Shown here: positions 16,845 through 24,860 of the stretch, one piece after another | Layout of the letters: every line of letters begins with the position of its first letter | Position numbering within the stretch: the first letter of the stretch is position 1 | Source: Microbacterium sp. LKL04 | GTDB lineage: Bacteria; Actinomycetota; Actinomycetes; Actinomycetales; Microbacteriaceae | Assembly: GCF_900102005.1 (NCBI RefSeq) | Contig: NZ_LT627736.1 | Location: forward strand, 2,046,001 to 2,110,000 | DNA: 64,000 bases | Direction of reading: 5' to 3' | Program-made: the position numbers and the translations under genes | Notes under the pieces: generated by a model | What the model saw: the letters and a program-made list of their open reading frames with translations, nothing else | What the model was told of the DNA's origin: nothing | Databases searched by the model: none

Positions 16845-18617
16845 ATGTTCGACCGCGCCAGCACCTTCGGCGAGGCTCTCGACGATCCCGACGCCCGTGC
16901 GATCCTCGAGCGGTACCTTCCCGGCGTCGCCGCCTCGCCGATGGCGACGCAGTTCCGGAACGGCCGCCTCGGGCAGCTGGTCGCGATCGTCCCCGCCCTC
17001 GAGGATCTCGAGGAGCGGGAGAGGTTCTTCGCCGCGCTCGCAGAGGTGGGGTCCGGGGGTGGTCGTCCCCCGTACGCACCCGCGATCGATCCCGACCCCG
17101 CCTACGAGGGCGACGACGTCCCCCGCGCCTCGGCGGAGGTCACCCTCCCGGCGCCGACGCCGCTCTGGGACCCGCTCGAGGTCCGCATCGCCGGCCCCGC
17201 GCACGGCAACCCGTTCGTCGACGTCGAACTCGACGCCGTCTTCCGCCGGGGCGGTGAGGAGATCCGGGTCGGCGGCTTCTACGACGGCGACGGCGTCTAC
17301 ATCGTCCGCGCCCTCGCCGACACGACCGGCACCTGGACCTTCGAGACCCGTTCGACCGCGCGGTCGCTCGACGGCCTCACCGGAACGGTCGAGGTGGTCG
17401 CCGCGCGCGAGGGCTCGCACGGACCGGTGCGCGTCGACGGACTGCATTTCCAGCACGCCGACGGCACCCGGCACCGCCCGGTCGGCACGACCGCCTACGC
17501 GTGGACCCACCAGCCCGAGGAACTCCAGCAGAAGACGCTCGCGACCCTCGCCGAGGCCCCCTTCGTGAAGCTGCGCATGTGCGTCTTCCCGAAGTCGTAC
17601 CTGTACAACGCCAACGAACCCGCCGACTTCCCGTTCGTCGGCACCCTCGAGGGCGGTTTCGACCACACCCGGTTCGACCCCGCGCACTTCCGACGCCTGG
17701 AGCAGCGCATCGCGGACCTGGCGGCCCTCGGCATCCAAGCGGACCTCATCCTCTTCCACGCTTACGACCGATGGGGCTTCGCCGACCTGGGTCCAGCCGT
17801 CGACGAGCGCTACTTGCGATACGTCGTGCGACGCCTGTCGGGATTCGCGAACGTCTGGTGGTCGATGGCGAACGAGTACGACCTGCTGTGGTCGAAGGGC
17901 CTCGACGACTGGGAGCGGCTCGCCGCCGTCGTGGGAGAAGAGGATGCCTTCGGTCACCTCAACTCGATCCACAACTGCCGCCCCGTCTACGACTACGCGA
18001 AGCCGTGGATCACGCACGTCAGCATCCAGCGGGTCGACGTGTACCGCACCGCGGAGAACACCGACCAGTGGCGCGAGGAGTGGGGCAAGCCCGTCGTCAT
18101 CGACGAGTGCGCGTACGAGGGCGACATCGACCAGGGCTGGGGCAACATCACCGGCGAGGAGATGACCCGCCGGTTCTGGGAGGGAGCCGTCCGCGGCGGC
18201 TACGTCGGTCACGGCGAGACCTACTACCCGCCCGCGCTCGGAGGCGCGGCATCCGTCGGCGATGACGACGAGGTGCTCTGGTGGTCGAAGGGCGGGGCGC
18301 TGCACGGCTCGTCGCCGGCACGGATCGGGTTCCTCGAGCTGCTGCAGTCCCAGGCGCCGGGCGGCGTGTGGGATCCGCTGCCGAGTGACTGGGACGTGCC
18401 GTGGGGCGGCGTCGCGGGACGCGTGAAGGTGGCCTACTTCGGCTTCAACCGGCCGCGGTTCCGGAACGTCATCCTCGACGAGGGCGAGTGGCGCGTCGAG
18501 GTCATCGATACGTGGGGGATGTCCGTCGAGGAGCTGCCCGGTACCTGCCGTGGTCAGGTACGCGTCGACCTGCCGGGACGGCAGTTCATGGCCATCCGGG
18601 TGACGCGCGAGGAGTAG
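16845..18617 (+). CDS. DUF5060/DUF4038-like glycoside hydrolase, candidate apiosidase
   Basis: This 590-residue protein has an N-terminal helical segment (1-72), a DUF5060-type beta-sandwich (about 105-205), a TIM barrel (210-480) and a C-terminal beta domain (DUF5605-like). Probable catalytic acids are Glu344 in WWSMANEYD and Glu421 in VVIDECAYEG, the usual clan-A pair after strands 4 and 7. Relatives of the barrel (DUF4038, GH140) include apiosidases from rhamnogalacturonan-II degraders. With a D-apiose pathway 4 kb downstream, apiosidase activity is an attractive inference, not proven. GAGGAG precedes the ATG, and no signal peptide is seen. Confidence 0.8.
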   Translation: MFDRASTFGEALDDPDARAILERYLPGVAASPMATQFRNGRLGQLVAIVPALEDLEERERFFAALAEVGSGGGRPPYAPAIDPDPAYEGDDVPRASAEVTLPAPTPLWDPLEVRIAGPAHGNPFVDVELDAVFRRGGEEIRVGGFYDGDGVYIVRALADTTGTWTFETRSTARSLDGLTGTVEVVAAREGSHGPVRVDGLHFQHADGTRHRPVGTTAYAWTHQPEELQQKTLATLAEAPFVKLRMCVFPKSYLYNANEPADFPFVGTLEGGFDHTRFDPAHFRRLEQRIADLAALGIQADLILFHAYDRWGFADLGPAVDERYLRYVVRRLSGFANVWWSMANEYDLLWSKGLDDWERLAAVVGEEDAFGHLNSIHNCRPVYDYAKPWITHVSIQRVDVYRTAENTDQWREEWGKPVVIDECAYEGDIDQGWGNITGEEMTRRFWEGAVRGGYVGHGETYYPPALGGAASVGDDDEVLWWSKGGALHGSSPARIGFLELLQSQAPGGVWDPLPSDWDVPWGGVAGRVKVAYFGFNRPRFRNVILDEGEWRVEVIDTWGMSVEELPGTCRGQVRVDLPGRQFMAIRVTREE

Positions 18618-18672
18618 AGACGGCCCCAGCCCCCGGCCCGGCCCCGAAACGGCGGCGGAGCTTCTTGACCAG

Positions 18673-19065
18673 ATGACGTTCCTCTACGATTCGATGATGC
18701 AGGCTGTCTCCCTTCTTTCCGAACTCATGACGGCACTCGATGATCACCGCTGGCAGGACCTGGAGCGCTACCTGCACCCGGACTTCTCCTGCCGGTATGT
18801 CCACACGGAGGAGATCTTCGACCGGGCTTCGTGGATCGAACTCAACGCCGCCTATCCCGGGTTCGAGGGTCTGCACGTCGAGGACATCGTCGGCGACCAG
18901 GTGCGGGCCGCATGTCGATCCGTCGTCACGGCCCGCGACGACCGCGGCATCACGGAGTTCGCTTGCGCGACGTTCATCAGCGTCCGAGACGGACTGATCG
19001 AGCAGATGACGGAAGTGTGGACGGACGTGTCCGCTACTCCGACGCCCGGCACCCGGCCTGCGTGA
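18673..19065 (+). CDS. NTF2-like/SnoaL-fold protein
   Basis: This 130-residue protein matches the small cone-shaped NTF2-like fold: an N-terminal helix pair, then the pattern DLERYLHPDFSCRYVHTEEIFDRASWIE, followed by four strands ending in MTEVWTDVSA. Such proteins are often polyketide cyclase-like or DUF4440 stress proteins of unknown ligand. It ends one base before the convergent TetR stop. ATGs at 18694 and 18697 are alternative starts. It has no obvious link to the sugar genes beyond position. Confidence 0.75.
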   Translation: MTFLYDSMMQAVSLLSELMTALDDHRWQDLERYLHPDFSCRYVHTEEIFDRASWIELNAAYPGFEGLHVEDIVGDQVRAACRSVVTARDDRGITEFACATFISVRDGLIEQMTEVWTDVSATPTPGTRPA

Positions 19066-19066
19066 C

Positions 19067-19651
19067 TCAGCCCGGCCGGCCCGCCTCCGTCAACCGCTCC
19101 CACGTCCATCCGAGCACCGCGGCGATGTCGATCGTCGGGTCGACGCCCTGCTGCAGCTGCAGGCCGTCCGAGAGGGCGAGCAGCACGGTCGCGGCCATGT
19201 CGGCGTCGATCCCCGCGGGCATCTCACCGGCGTCCTGCCGCGCTCGCACGTCCGCTGCGACGACGGCGTGCACGCTCTGCTGACGCTCTTCGAAGAAGGC
19301 GCGGGCGGGGTGATCGGGTGAGGATGCCGCGACCTGCAGGTTCGTGTACAGGTGCACGAGCGCGGGCGACTCGGCGTTGCGCCGCGCGACCCGCACCGAC
19401 GGCGGTTCGGCGCCGGCCTGCTCGGCGAGGGCTTCGCGGGTCGCGGCATCCCGCTCCCGCAGCACCTCGACGAGCAGGTTCTCCTTCGTGCCGAAATGGT
19501 GCAGCATGCCGGCCTGCGTCATGCCGACCTCGCCCGCGATGTCGCGGAGCGAGGTCGCCCCGTAGCCTCTCCGACCGATGACCTCGAGCGCCGTCTCGAG
19601 GATCAGCTCGCGGCTCTCCCGGCCCTGCGCGGAGTTCCGCCGTTCACGCAT
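19067..19651 (-). CDS. TetR family regulator of the second GH3
   Basis: This 194-residue protein has a TetR N-terminal DNA-binding domain (about residues 14-60, with SLRDIAGEVGMTQAGMLHHF) and a helical ligand domain. It is clearly similar in layout to the TetR at 4320-4994 (shared LLHHF-type motif, DHPA stretch), so the two may be paralogues sensing related inducers. Its start overlaps the end of the GH3 gene by 8 bp, so it is cotranscribed from the promoter above 21509. That promoter contains a matching dyad. Confidence 0.9.
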   Translation of the reverse strand: MRERRNSAQGRESRELILETALEVIGRRGYGATSLRDIAGEVGMTQAGMLHHFGTKENLLVEVLRERDAATREALAEQAGAEPPSVRVARRNAESPALVHLYTNLQVAASSPDHPARAFFEERQQSVHAVVAADVRARQDAGEMPAGIDADMAATVLLALSDGLQLQQGVDPTIDIAAVLGWTWERLTEAGRPG

Positions 19652-21509
19652 CCGCGGACGCCGTCACCTCGAGTGACGGGGTACCGGCTTCGTAGACCGG
19701 GTCGACCGTGCCACCGGGGACGTCGGAGTGCCCGGCGAGGACGGCCGCCTCGTCGCGGGGGATCTCGAAGGGCAGTCTGCCTGCCGCCGGCACCCGCCCG
19801 GTGAGCACGTCGAGCAGGGCGCGCTCGGAGACCCCGAACGTCGCCACGACGGCGTGCGCGTGCGCGACCACCGGGGCGAGCAGGGCGGGGCGCTCGAGGT
19901 GCACGGCCACGACGGTCGGCGTCACCGCAGCGACCTCCGCGACGTCCGCCAAGACGGCGTCGTCGAACGTGAGCGAGCCCGCGTGGAAGTGCGCCTCGAG
20001 CATGTACTCGTCTCGCGGGTCGAACGGCGGCTGCAGCCGCACGACGGTCACGTCGGCGCTGGCGGCATCCGCCGTCGGCACCAATCCCGCATCGCGGATC
20101 GCGTCGTCGGACACCTCGGGGGCGTGCACCGCCGTGCCCGGACGAAGGGGAAGGACGGATGCTGCGTCCCCACCACCCCCCGGGAGGATCACGGCCGAGC
20201 GCGACTGGGCCCGGTCCCCCGCCGCACGGAACTCGGCGCTGCCGACGATCTCACCCGCGGCATCCTCGTCGACGAACGGGTCGTCGAACAGGCCGAGCTC
20301 GAACTTGACCGTCAGCAGGCGCGCGACCGAGACGTCGAGGCGCGACTCGGCAACGGCGCCGGAGCGGACGAGCTCGAGCACGAGCGCCGGGTCGTCCTCG
20401 CCGCCGAACTGGTCGACGCCGGCGTCGAGGGCCTTGCGGACGCGCTCGATCTCGCTGAGGTGCTCGACGCCCCACGACCGCGGCGGCAGCACCTTGCCCA
20501 TGAGGCGCGACTCGGTGATGAGACCCCAGTCGGTGCAGACGACGCCGGTGAAGCCGAGCTTCTCGCGCAGGAGGCCGGTGATGATCTGGTGGTTGAAGCC
20601 GAAGGCGACCTCCTCGACGGCCTCTCCGTCGAGGACGACCCCGCGGGGGATCCCGTAGGACGGCATGATCGCCGAGACCCCGCGGTCGATCACGCGGCGG
20701 AACGGCTCGAGGTGGTACTCGAACATGCCGCCGGGGTACACCTGGTCGGTGCCGTACGGGAAGTGCGGGTCCTCACCGTCCTTCTCCGGCCCGCCGCCCG
20801 GGAAGTGCTTGGCCATGCACGCGACGCTCGCCGCCGTCAGCCGGTCGCCCTCGAATCCGTCGACGTAGGCGACCCCCAGGCGTCCGACGAGTTCGGCATC
20901 CTGACCGAACGTGCCGTACTGGCGCGGCCAGCGCGGTTCGGTCGCGACGTCGAGCATCGGATGAAGGGCCGAGCGGATGCCGACGGCCAGGTACTCGCGC
21001 CGGGCGATGTCCGCGAACTCACGCACGAAGCCCGGGTCGGCGAGCGCGCCGAGACCCAGGGGTTCCGGCCACGCCGAGAGGTGACCGGCGGTGAACGACG
21101 CCCCCACGTTCTCGGTGAAGGAGTGACGCGGGTCGGTCGAGATGGTGACCGGGATGCCGTGGCCCGACGCAGCTGCGACGCGCTGCAGCCCGTTCACCCA
21201 CCGGGCCATGGCGCGTGGATCGGGGATCTGGTGGATGTTCAGGTGCGTGACGTGCAGGCCCTCGATGAACTCGCGCGCCGCGGTGCGCCCGGGCATCGTG
21301 GACGGCCCGTCGACCTCGCCGTCGGTCGTCGTCGGGACGATCGTCTGGATCATCAGTCCCGCCTTCTCCTCGAGCGAGAGGCGCGACACGAGGTCGGCGA
21401 CCCGCTCGGCGATCGGCAGACGCGGGTCCTCGTAGGGGTCCATCACCCCGTTGCGGTTCAGGTCGCGGTAGCGCGTGCCGTCGGGGGCGGTGGAAAGGGA
21501 TGCGGTCAC
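19644..21509 (-). CDS. GH3 beta-glycosidase, short two-domain form
   Basis: This 621-residue GH3 protein lacks the PA14 insert and C-terminal fibronectin domain of the other GH3 here. The barrel runs about 1-400 with substrate motif KHFPGGGPEKDGEDPHFPYG and nucleophile Asp327 in VVCTDWG. The second domain (about 430-610) is compact. The start is GTG with AGGAG 8 nt upstream. The opening DRYRDLNRNG-like stretch (TRYRDLNRNGVMDPYEDP) is typical of exo-beta-glucosidases of this subgroup. It has no signal peptide and heads a two-gene operon with its TetR regulator. Confidence 0.93.
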   Translation of the reverse strand: MTASLSTAPDGTRYRDLNRNGVMDPYEDPRLPIAERVADLVSRLSLEEKAGLMIQTIVPTTTDGEVDGPSTMPGRTAAREFIEGLHVTHLNIHQIPDPRAMARWVNGLQRVAAASGHGIPVTISTDPRHSFTENVGASFTAGHLSAWPEPLGLGALADPGFVREFADIARREYLAVGIRSALHPMLDVATEPRWPRQYGTFGQDAELVGRLGVAYVDGFEGDRLTAASVACMAKHFPGGGPEKDGEDPHFPYGTDQVYPGGMFEYHLEPFRRVIDRGVSAIMPSYGIPRGVVLDGEAVEEVAFGFNHQIITGLLREKLGFTGVVCTDWGLITESRLMGKVLPPRSWGVEHLSEIERVRKALDAGVDQFGGEDDPALVLELVRSGAVAESRLDVSVARLLTVKFELGLFDDPFVDEDAAGEIVGSAEFRAAGDRAQSRSAVILPGGGGDAASVLPLRPGTAVHAPEVSDDAIRDAGLVPTADAASADVTVVRLQPPFDPRDEYMLEAHFHAGSLTFDDAVLADVAEVAAVTPTVVAVHLERPALLAPVVAHAHAVVATFGVSERALLDVLTGRVPAAGRLPFEIPRDEAAVLAGHSDVPGGTVDPVYEAGTPSLEVTASADA

Positions 21510-21563
21510 TGCGGTCTCCTGCGACGTCGTCGTGGCGGGCGGGCGGCATCGCCCGGCGACAAA

Positions 21564-21582
21564 AGACTAAATAACGTTCAGT
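21564..21582 (-). promoter_or_regulatory. Promoter and TetR operator of the second GH3
   Basis: On the minus strand TAGTCT (21569-21564) is a plausible -10 box. It overlaps the imperfect palindrome ACTAAATAACGTTCAGT (21566-21582), which has an ACTnAA/TTnAGT symmetry and an AACGTT core, a common TetR-type operator form. About 50 nt of leader with AGGAG follows before the GTG start. Confidence 0.5.
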
Positions 21583-21623
21583 GGTCTGCGCAAGCGCACG
21601 GGCCGACGTCCGGCGGGCACCGC

Positions 21624-21771
21624 TCCGGGGACGCAGGATGCCGCGCCGCGCCGCGCGAAGCGACGGGACGCGTCCCTCGAACGCGGCGCCCGTTCGTTCC
21701 GGGGACGCAACGGGTCGCGTGCGGTCGCGCGAAGCGACGGGATGCGCCCCTCGAACGCGGCGCCGGGCGGG
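21624..21771. repeat. Diverged 74-bp tandem duplication
   Basis: A unit beginning TCCGGGGACGCA occurs at 21624 and again at 21698. Inside it, a 39-bp stretch at 21652-21690 recurs at 21726-21764 with two mismatches. The first copy contains the palindrome GGGACGCGTCCC; the mismatches break it in the second copy. The repeat lies between the FadR stop and the GH3 promoter, in non-coding sequence. Confidence 0.8.
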
Positions 21772-21772
21772 G

Positions 21773-22510
21773 TCAGTCGCGCGACGCTCCCGCGAGCCGC
21801 GCCGCCGCGGTCGCCATGTGGACCGCCATCGCGGAGGCCGCGGCATCCTCGTCCTTCGCCTCGACCGCGCGGAACACCGCGTCGTGCTCGGCGATCGCCA
21901 GACGTGCGGCGTCGGCGTCGTGCACGGCCCGGTCGGCATAGACCTGCAGGAGCGAGCGCACCACGTGCAGCAGGTCGACGAGGGCGTCGTTGCCGGCGGC
22001 GCGGGCGAGCGCGTCGTGGAAGGCGGCATCCGCTCGGGCGAAGGCGGCGAGGTCCGCATCAGCGGCCCTCATACGGGCGAGCGAATCGGCCAGGCGCGAG
22101 ATGTCGTCGGAATCGGCCCGCGAGGCGGCGAGGCGGGCGCTGTAGATCTCGAGGCCCGAGCGCACGTCGAGCAGGTCATCGGTGCTGCGCCGCCCGATCA
22201 GCAGCCCCCAGCGCAGGGTCTGCGGCAGCAGATCACTCGCCGTCCCGCGGAGGTAGGTACCCGAGCCGGGTCGGACGTCGACGATGCCGAGGATCTCGAG
22301 GGCCGCGAGTGCCTCGCGCACGGCCGAGCGCCCGACGCCGAGCGTGACCGAGAGCTGGCGCTCGGGAGGCAGGCGCGTGCCGGGCTCGAGGTCTCCGCTC
22401 GTGAAGAGGTCCATGAGCCGGCGCGCGACTTCCGAGACCGGCGTGCCGGAGGGCAGCACCCCGAGGGACGCCGTGATGTCGGCGGAGCGGTCGGACGGAT
22501 AAGCGGGCAC
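21773..22510 (-). CDS. FadR-type GntR regulator of the apiose/erythrulose operon
   Basis: This 245-residue regulator has an N-terminal GntR winged helix (about 22-85, including LPPERQLSVTLGVGRSAVREAL) and a C-terminal FCD all-helical ligand domain (about 105-235). It diverges from the kinase gene. I chose the GTG at 22510 because TATCTT lies 6 nt upstream, as for a leaderless mRNA. The reading frame stays open much further upstream, but that part is antisense to the kinase gene. It probably represses the divergent operon through dyads at 22563-22584. The inducer could be apionate or L-erythrulose, by inference. Confidence 0.88.
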   Translation of the reverse strand: MPAYPSDRSADITASLGVLPSGTPVSEVARRLMDLFTSGDLEPGTRLPPERQLSVTLGVGRSAVREALAALEILGIVDVRPGSGTYLRGTASDLLPQTLRWGLLIGRRSTDDLLDVRSGLEIYSARLAASRADSDDISRLADSLARMRAADADLAAFARADAAFHDALARAAGNDALVDLLHVVRSLLQVYADRAVHDADAARLAIAEHDAVFRAVEAKDEDAAASAMAVHMATAAARLAGASRD

Positions 22511-22516
22511 GGGATC

Positions 22517-22522
22517 AAGATA
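22517..22522 (-). promoter_or_regulatory. -10 box of the fadR-type gene
   Basis: TATCTT on the minus strand lies 6 nt upstream of the GTG start at 22510, the spacing seen at many starts in this window. It supports a leaderless mRNA and decides the start codon. Confidence 0.5.
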
Positions 22523-22556
22523 CGGGAGAGAGCCCGGAAGCGCGGTGCCGACGCGC

Positions 22557-22585
22557 TTGCAATTGGTCAACCGGTTGTGCACAAT
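22557..22585 (+). promoter_or_regulatory. Promoter and FadR-type operators of the apiose operon
   Basis: TTGCAA (22557-22562) and CACAAT (22580-22585) are separated by exactly 17 bp, a good housekeeping promoter. The spacer and -10 box contain two overlapping perfect palindromes, CAACCGGTTG (22568-22577) and TTGTGCACAA (22575-22584). They also contain TTGGTCAACCGG, which resembles the TGGTnnnACCA sites bound by FadR-type GntR proteins. Repressor bound here would cover the promoter. Confidence 0.65.
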
Positions 22586-22630
22586 GGCGATGCGGGACAC
22601 CCGTACCCCCGACCCGAGGAGCAGCACGCG

Positions 22631-24388
22631 ATGACGCGCCTGTGGAACGATCCGGCGGACTTCGCCGACGAGATGATCGACGGTTTCGTCGCCGCGAACG
22701 GTCGCTACGTCGAGCGCGTCACGGGCGGCGTCGTCCGCAGCACCCGCGTGCCCGATGGCCAGGTCGCCGTCGTCATCGGCGGCGGGTCCGGGCACTACCC
22801 GGCGTTCGGCGGCCTCGTCGGGCCGGGCCTCGCGCACGGTGCGGCCATGGGGAACCTCTTCGCCTCCCCCTCGACGCAGCAGGTCCACGCGGTCGCCTCG
22901 GCCGCGAACGCCGGCGGCGGGGTGCTGCTGAGCTACGGCAACTACGCCGGCGACGTGCTCAACTTCGACGCGGCCCAGGAACGCCTGCGCGCGGAGGGCA
23001 TCCCCTGCGAGACCGTCGTCGTCACCGACGACATCGCGAGCGCCGGCCCCGCCGAGCGCGACCGTCGCCGCGGGATCGCCGGCGACCTCACCGTGTTCCG
23101 CACCGCGGCCGGCGCCGCCGCCGCCGGGTACGACCTCGCGGGCGTGGCACGCGTGGCGCGCCTCGCGAACGACCGCACCCGCTCCTTCGGCGTCGCCTTC
23201 ACGGGGTGCACCCTCCCCGGCGCGGACGCTCCGCTGTTCTCGGTGCCCGACGGTCGCATGGCGGTGGGCCTCGGCATCCACGGCGAACCCGGCATCGACG
23301 AGACCGACATCCCGACCGCCGACGGCCTCGCCGAGATGGTCGTGGCGCGGCTGCTCGCCGAACGCCCCGACGGTGCCGACGGCCGCGTGGTCCCGCTGCT
23401 CAACGGACTCGGCTCACTGAAGTACGAGGAGCTGTTCGTCGTCTACCGCCGGGTCGCCGCGCTCCTCGACGAGGCGGGGCTCGAGATCGTCGACCCGCAC
23501 GTGGGCGAGTACTGCACCAGCTTCGACATGGCGGGGACGTCACTGACCCTCTTCTGGCTCGACGATGAGCTCGCCGACCTGTGGGAGACCCCCGTCGACA
23601 CCCCCGCGTACCGGCGCGGCGCGGTCCCGACGACGGAGCGGCGGGATGCCGGGCGCATCGCCTCGGCGGTCGCATCCGACGAGGTCGCCGGCGACGCGGC
23701 ATCCGTCCTGCTCGCAGCGACCGTCGTGGCCGCACTCGACACCGTCGCGAGGACGATCGACGAGCACGTCGACGAGCTCGGACGCATCGACGCGGTCGCG
23801 GGCGACGGCGACCACGGGATCGGGATGCAGCGCGGGTCGCGCGCCGCCGTCCGCGCCGCGCGGCAGGCCGCCGACGCGGGTGCCGGTGCGGCGACGACGC
23901 TCGCCCGCGCGGCAGACGCGTGGTCGGACCGCGCCGGCGGGACCTCGGGTGCCCTGTGGGGTCTGCTGCTCGCCGAAATCGCCGCTCGTCTCGGCGACGC
24001 AGGCCGGCCCGACGCGACGTGCATCGCCGACGGCGTCGCCGCGGGCGTCGGTGCCGTCGTCTCGCACGGCAAGGCGGAACGCGGCGACAAGACCATGGTC
24101 GACGCGCTGCTCCCCTTCACCGAGGCCCTCACGGGCGACGTTGCGGCGGGTACGCGTCTCGCGGATGCCTGGCGCACCGCGGCCGTGGCGGCGACCGCCG
24201 CTGCCGCCGCGACGGCCGACCTGCTCCCTCGCAAGGGTCGGGCCCGCACACACGGCGAGCACGCCGTGGGCACGGTCGACGCCGGCGCCCACTCCTTCGC
24301 CCTGATCGTCACCGCCGTCGGCGAGACCCTCGCCGCGGCCCCCGTCATCAGTCGGTCCGCATCGGCCGACACCCCCGAGAGGAACTGA
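22631..24388 (+). CDS. lerK: L-erythrulose kinase (DhaK-DhaL fusion)
   Basis: This 585-residue ATP-dependent kinase fuses a DhaK domain (about 1-330) to a DhaL domain (about 365-580). The substrate carbonyl is held covalently by a His, here His217 in GLGIHGEPG. The DhaL metal site is the DGDHG motif (392-396). Such fusions phosphorylate dihydroxyacetone or tetruloses. The next two genes are the tetrulose-phosphate isomerases of erythritol/threitol-type pathways, so L-erythrulose is the likely substrate and L-erythrulose 1-phosphate the product. It is the first gene of a seven-gene operon. Dihydroxyacetone kinase remains the alternative reading. Confidence 0.87.
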   Translation: MTRLWNDPADFADEMIDGFVAANGRYVERVTGGVVRSTRVPDGQVAVVIGGGSGHYPAFGGLVGPGLAHGAAMGNLFASPSTQQVHAVASAANAGGGVLLSYGNYAGDVLNFDAAQERLRAEGIPCETVVVTDDIASAGPAERDRRRGIAGDLTVFRTAAGAAAAGYDLAGVARVARLANDRTRSFGVAFTGCTLPGADAPLFSVPDGRMAVGLGIHGEPGIDETDIPTADGLAEMVVARLLAERPDGADGRVVPLLNGLGSLKYEELFVVYRRVAALLDEAGLEIVDPHVGEYCTSFDMAGTSLTLFWLDDELADLWETPVDTPAYRRGAVPTTERRDAGRIASAVASDEVAGDAASVLLAATVVAALDTVARTIDEHVDELGRIDAVAGDGDHGIGMQRGSRAAVRAARQAADAGAGAATTLARAADAWSDRAGGTSGALWGLLLAEIAARLGDAGRPDATCIADGVAAGVGAVVSHGKAERGDKTMVDALLPFTEALTGDVAAGTRLADAWRTAAVAATAAAAATADLLPRKGRARTHGEHAVGTVDAGAHSFALIVTAVGETLAAAPVISRSASADTPERN

Positions 24389-24389
24389 C

Positions 24390-24860
24390 ATGACCGAGCC
24401 CCTGCGCATCGTCGTCGGCAGCGACGACGCCGGCTTCGACTACAAGGAGATCCTCAAGCACGACCTGGAGCAGAGCGAGGGCGTCGCGTCGGTCGTCGAC
24501 GTGGGCGTCGGCGCCGACGGCCACACGCCGTACCCGAAGGTCGCGATCGAGGCCGCCGAGCGCGTCGCCCGCGGCGAGGCCGACCGGGCGCTGCTCATCT
24601 GCGGCACCGGGCTGGGCGTCGCGATCGCAGCGAACAAGGTGGCGGGCATCCGCGCCGTCACCGCGCACGACTCGTTCTCGGTCGAGCGCGGTGTGCTCTC
24701 CAACGACGCGCAGGTGCTCACGATGGGACAGCGGGTCGTCGGCATCGAGCTCGCCCGCCGGCTCGTGCGCGAGTGGCTGACCTACCGATTCGACCCGTCC
24801 TCCGCCTCGGCGTCGAAGGTCGCGGTCATCGGGGAGTACGAGAGCACCGGATCCTGCTGA
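24390..24860 (+). CDS. derI: RpiB-like D-erythrulose-4-phosphate isomerase
   Basis: This 156-residue protein of the LacAB/RpiB sugar-phosphate isomerase family has Asp12-Asp13 in VGSDDAGF, active-site Cys71 in [15 protein letters not shown], and the phosphate-binding [13 protein letters not shown] stretch. In bacterial erythritol and threitol catabolism, this branch converts D-erythrulose 4-phosphate to D-erythrose 4-phosphate. It starts 1 base after the kinase stop and its own stop shares a base with the next start, so expression is tightly coupled. Ribose-5-phosphate isomerase activity is possible but less likely in this operon. Confidence 0.83.
   Translation: MTEPLRIVVGSDDAGFDYKEILKHDLEQSEGVASVVDVGVGADGHTPYPKVAIEAAERVARGEADRALLICGTGLGVAIAANKVAGIRAVTAHDSFSVERGVLSNDAQVLTMGQRVVGIELARRLVREWLTYRFDPSSASASKVAVIGEYESTGSC

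Noticed and set aside
22511-23281. Upstream extension of the FadR-type regulator
   Set aside because: The frame stays open, but the extra part is antisense to the kinase gene and crosses the divergent promoter. The GTG at 22510 has its own -10 box.
24390-24860. Ribose-5-phosphate isomerase B of the pentose pathway
   Set aside because: The fold fits, but position between a tetrulose kinase and a TIM-like isomerase favours the D-erythrulose-4-phosphate role. Not excluded.
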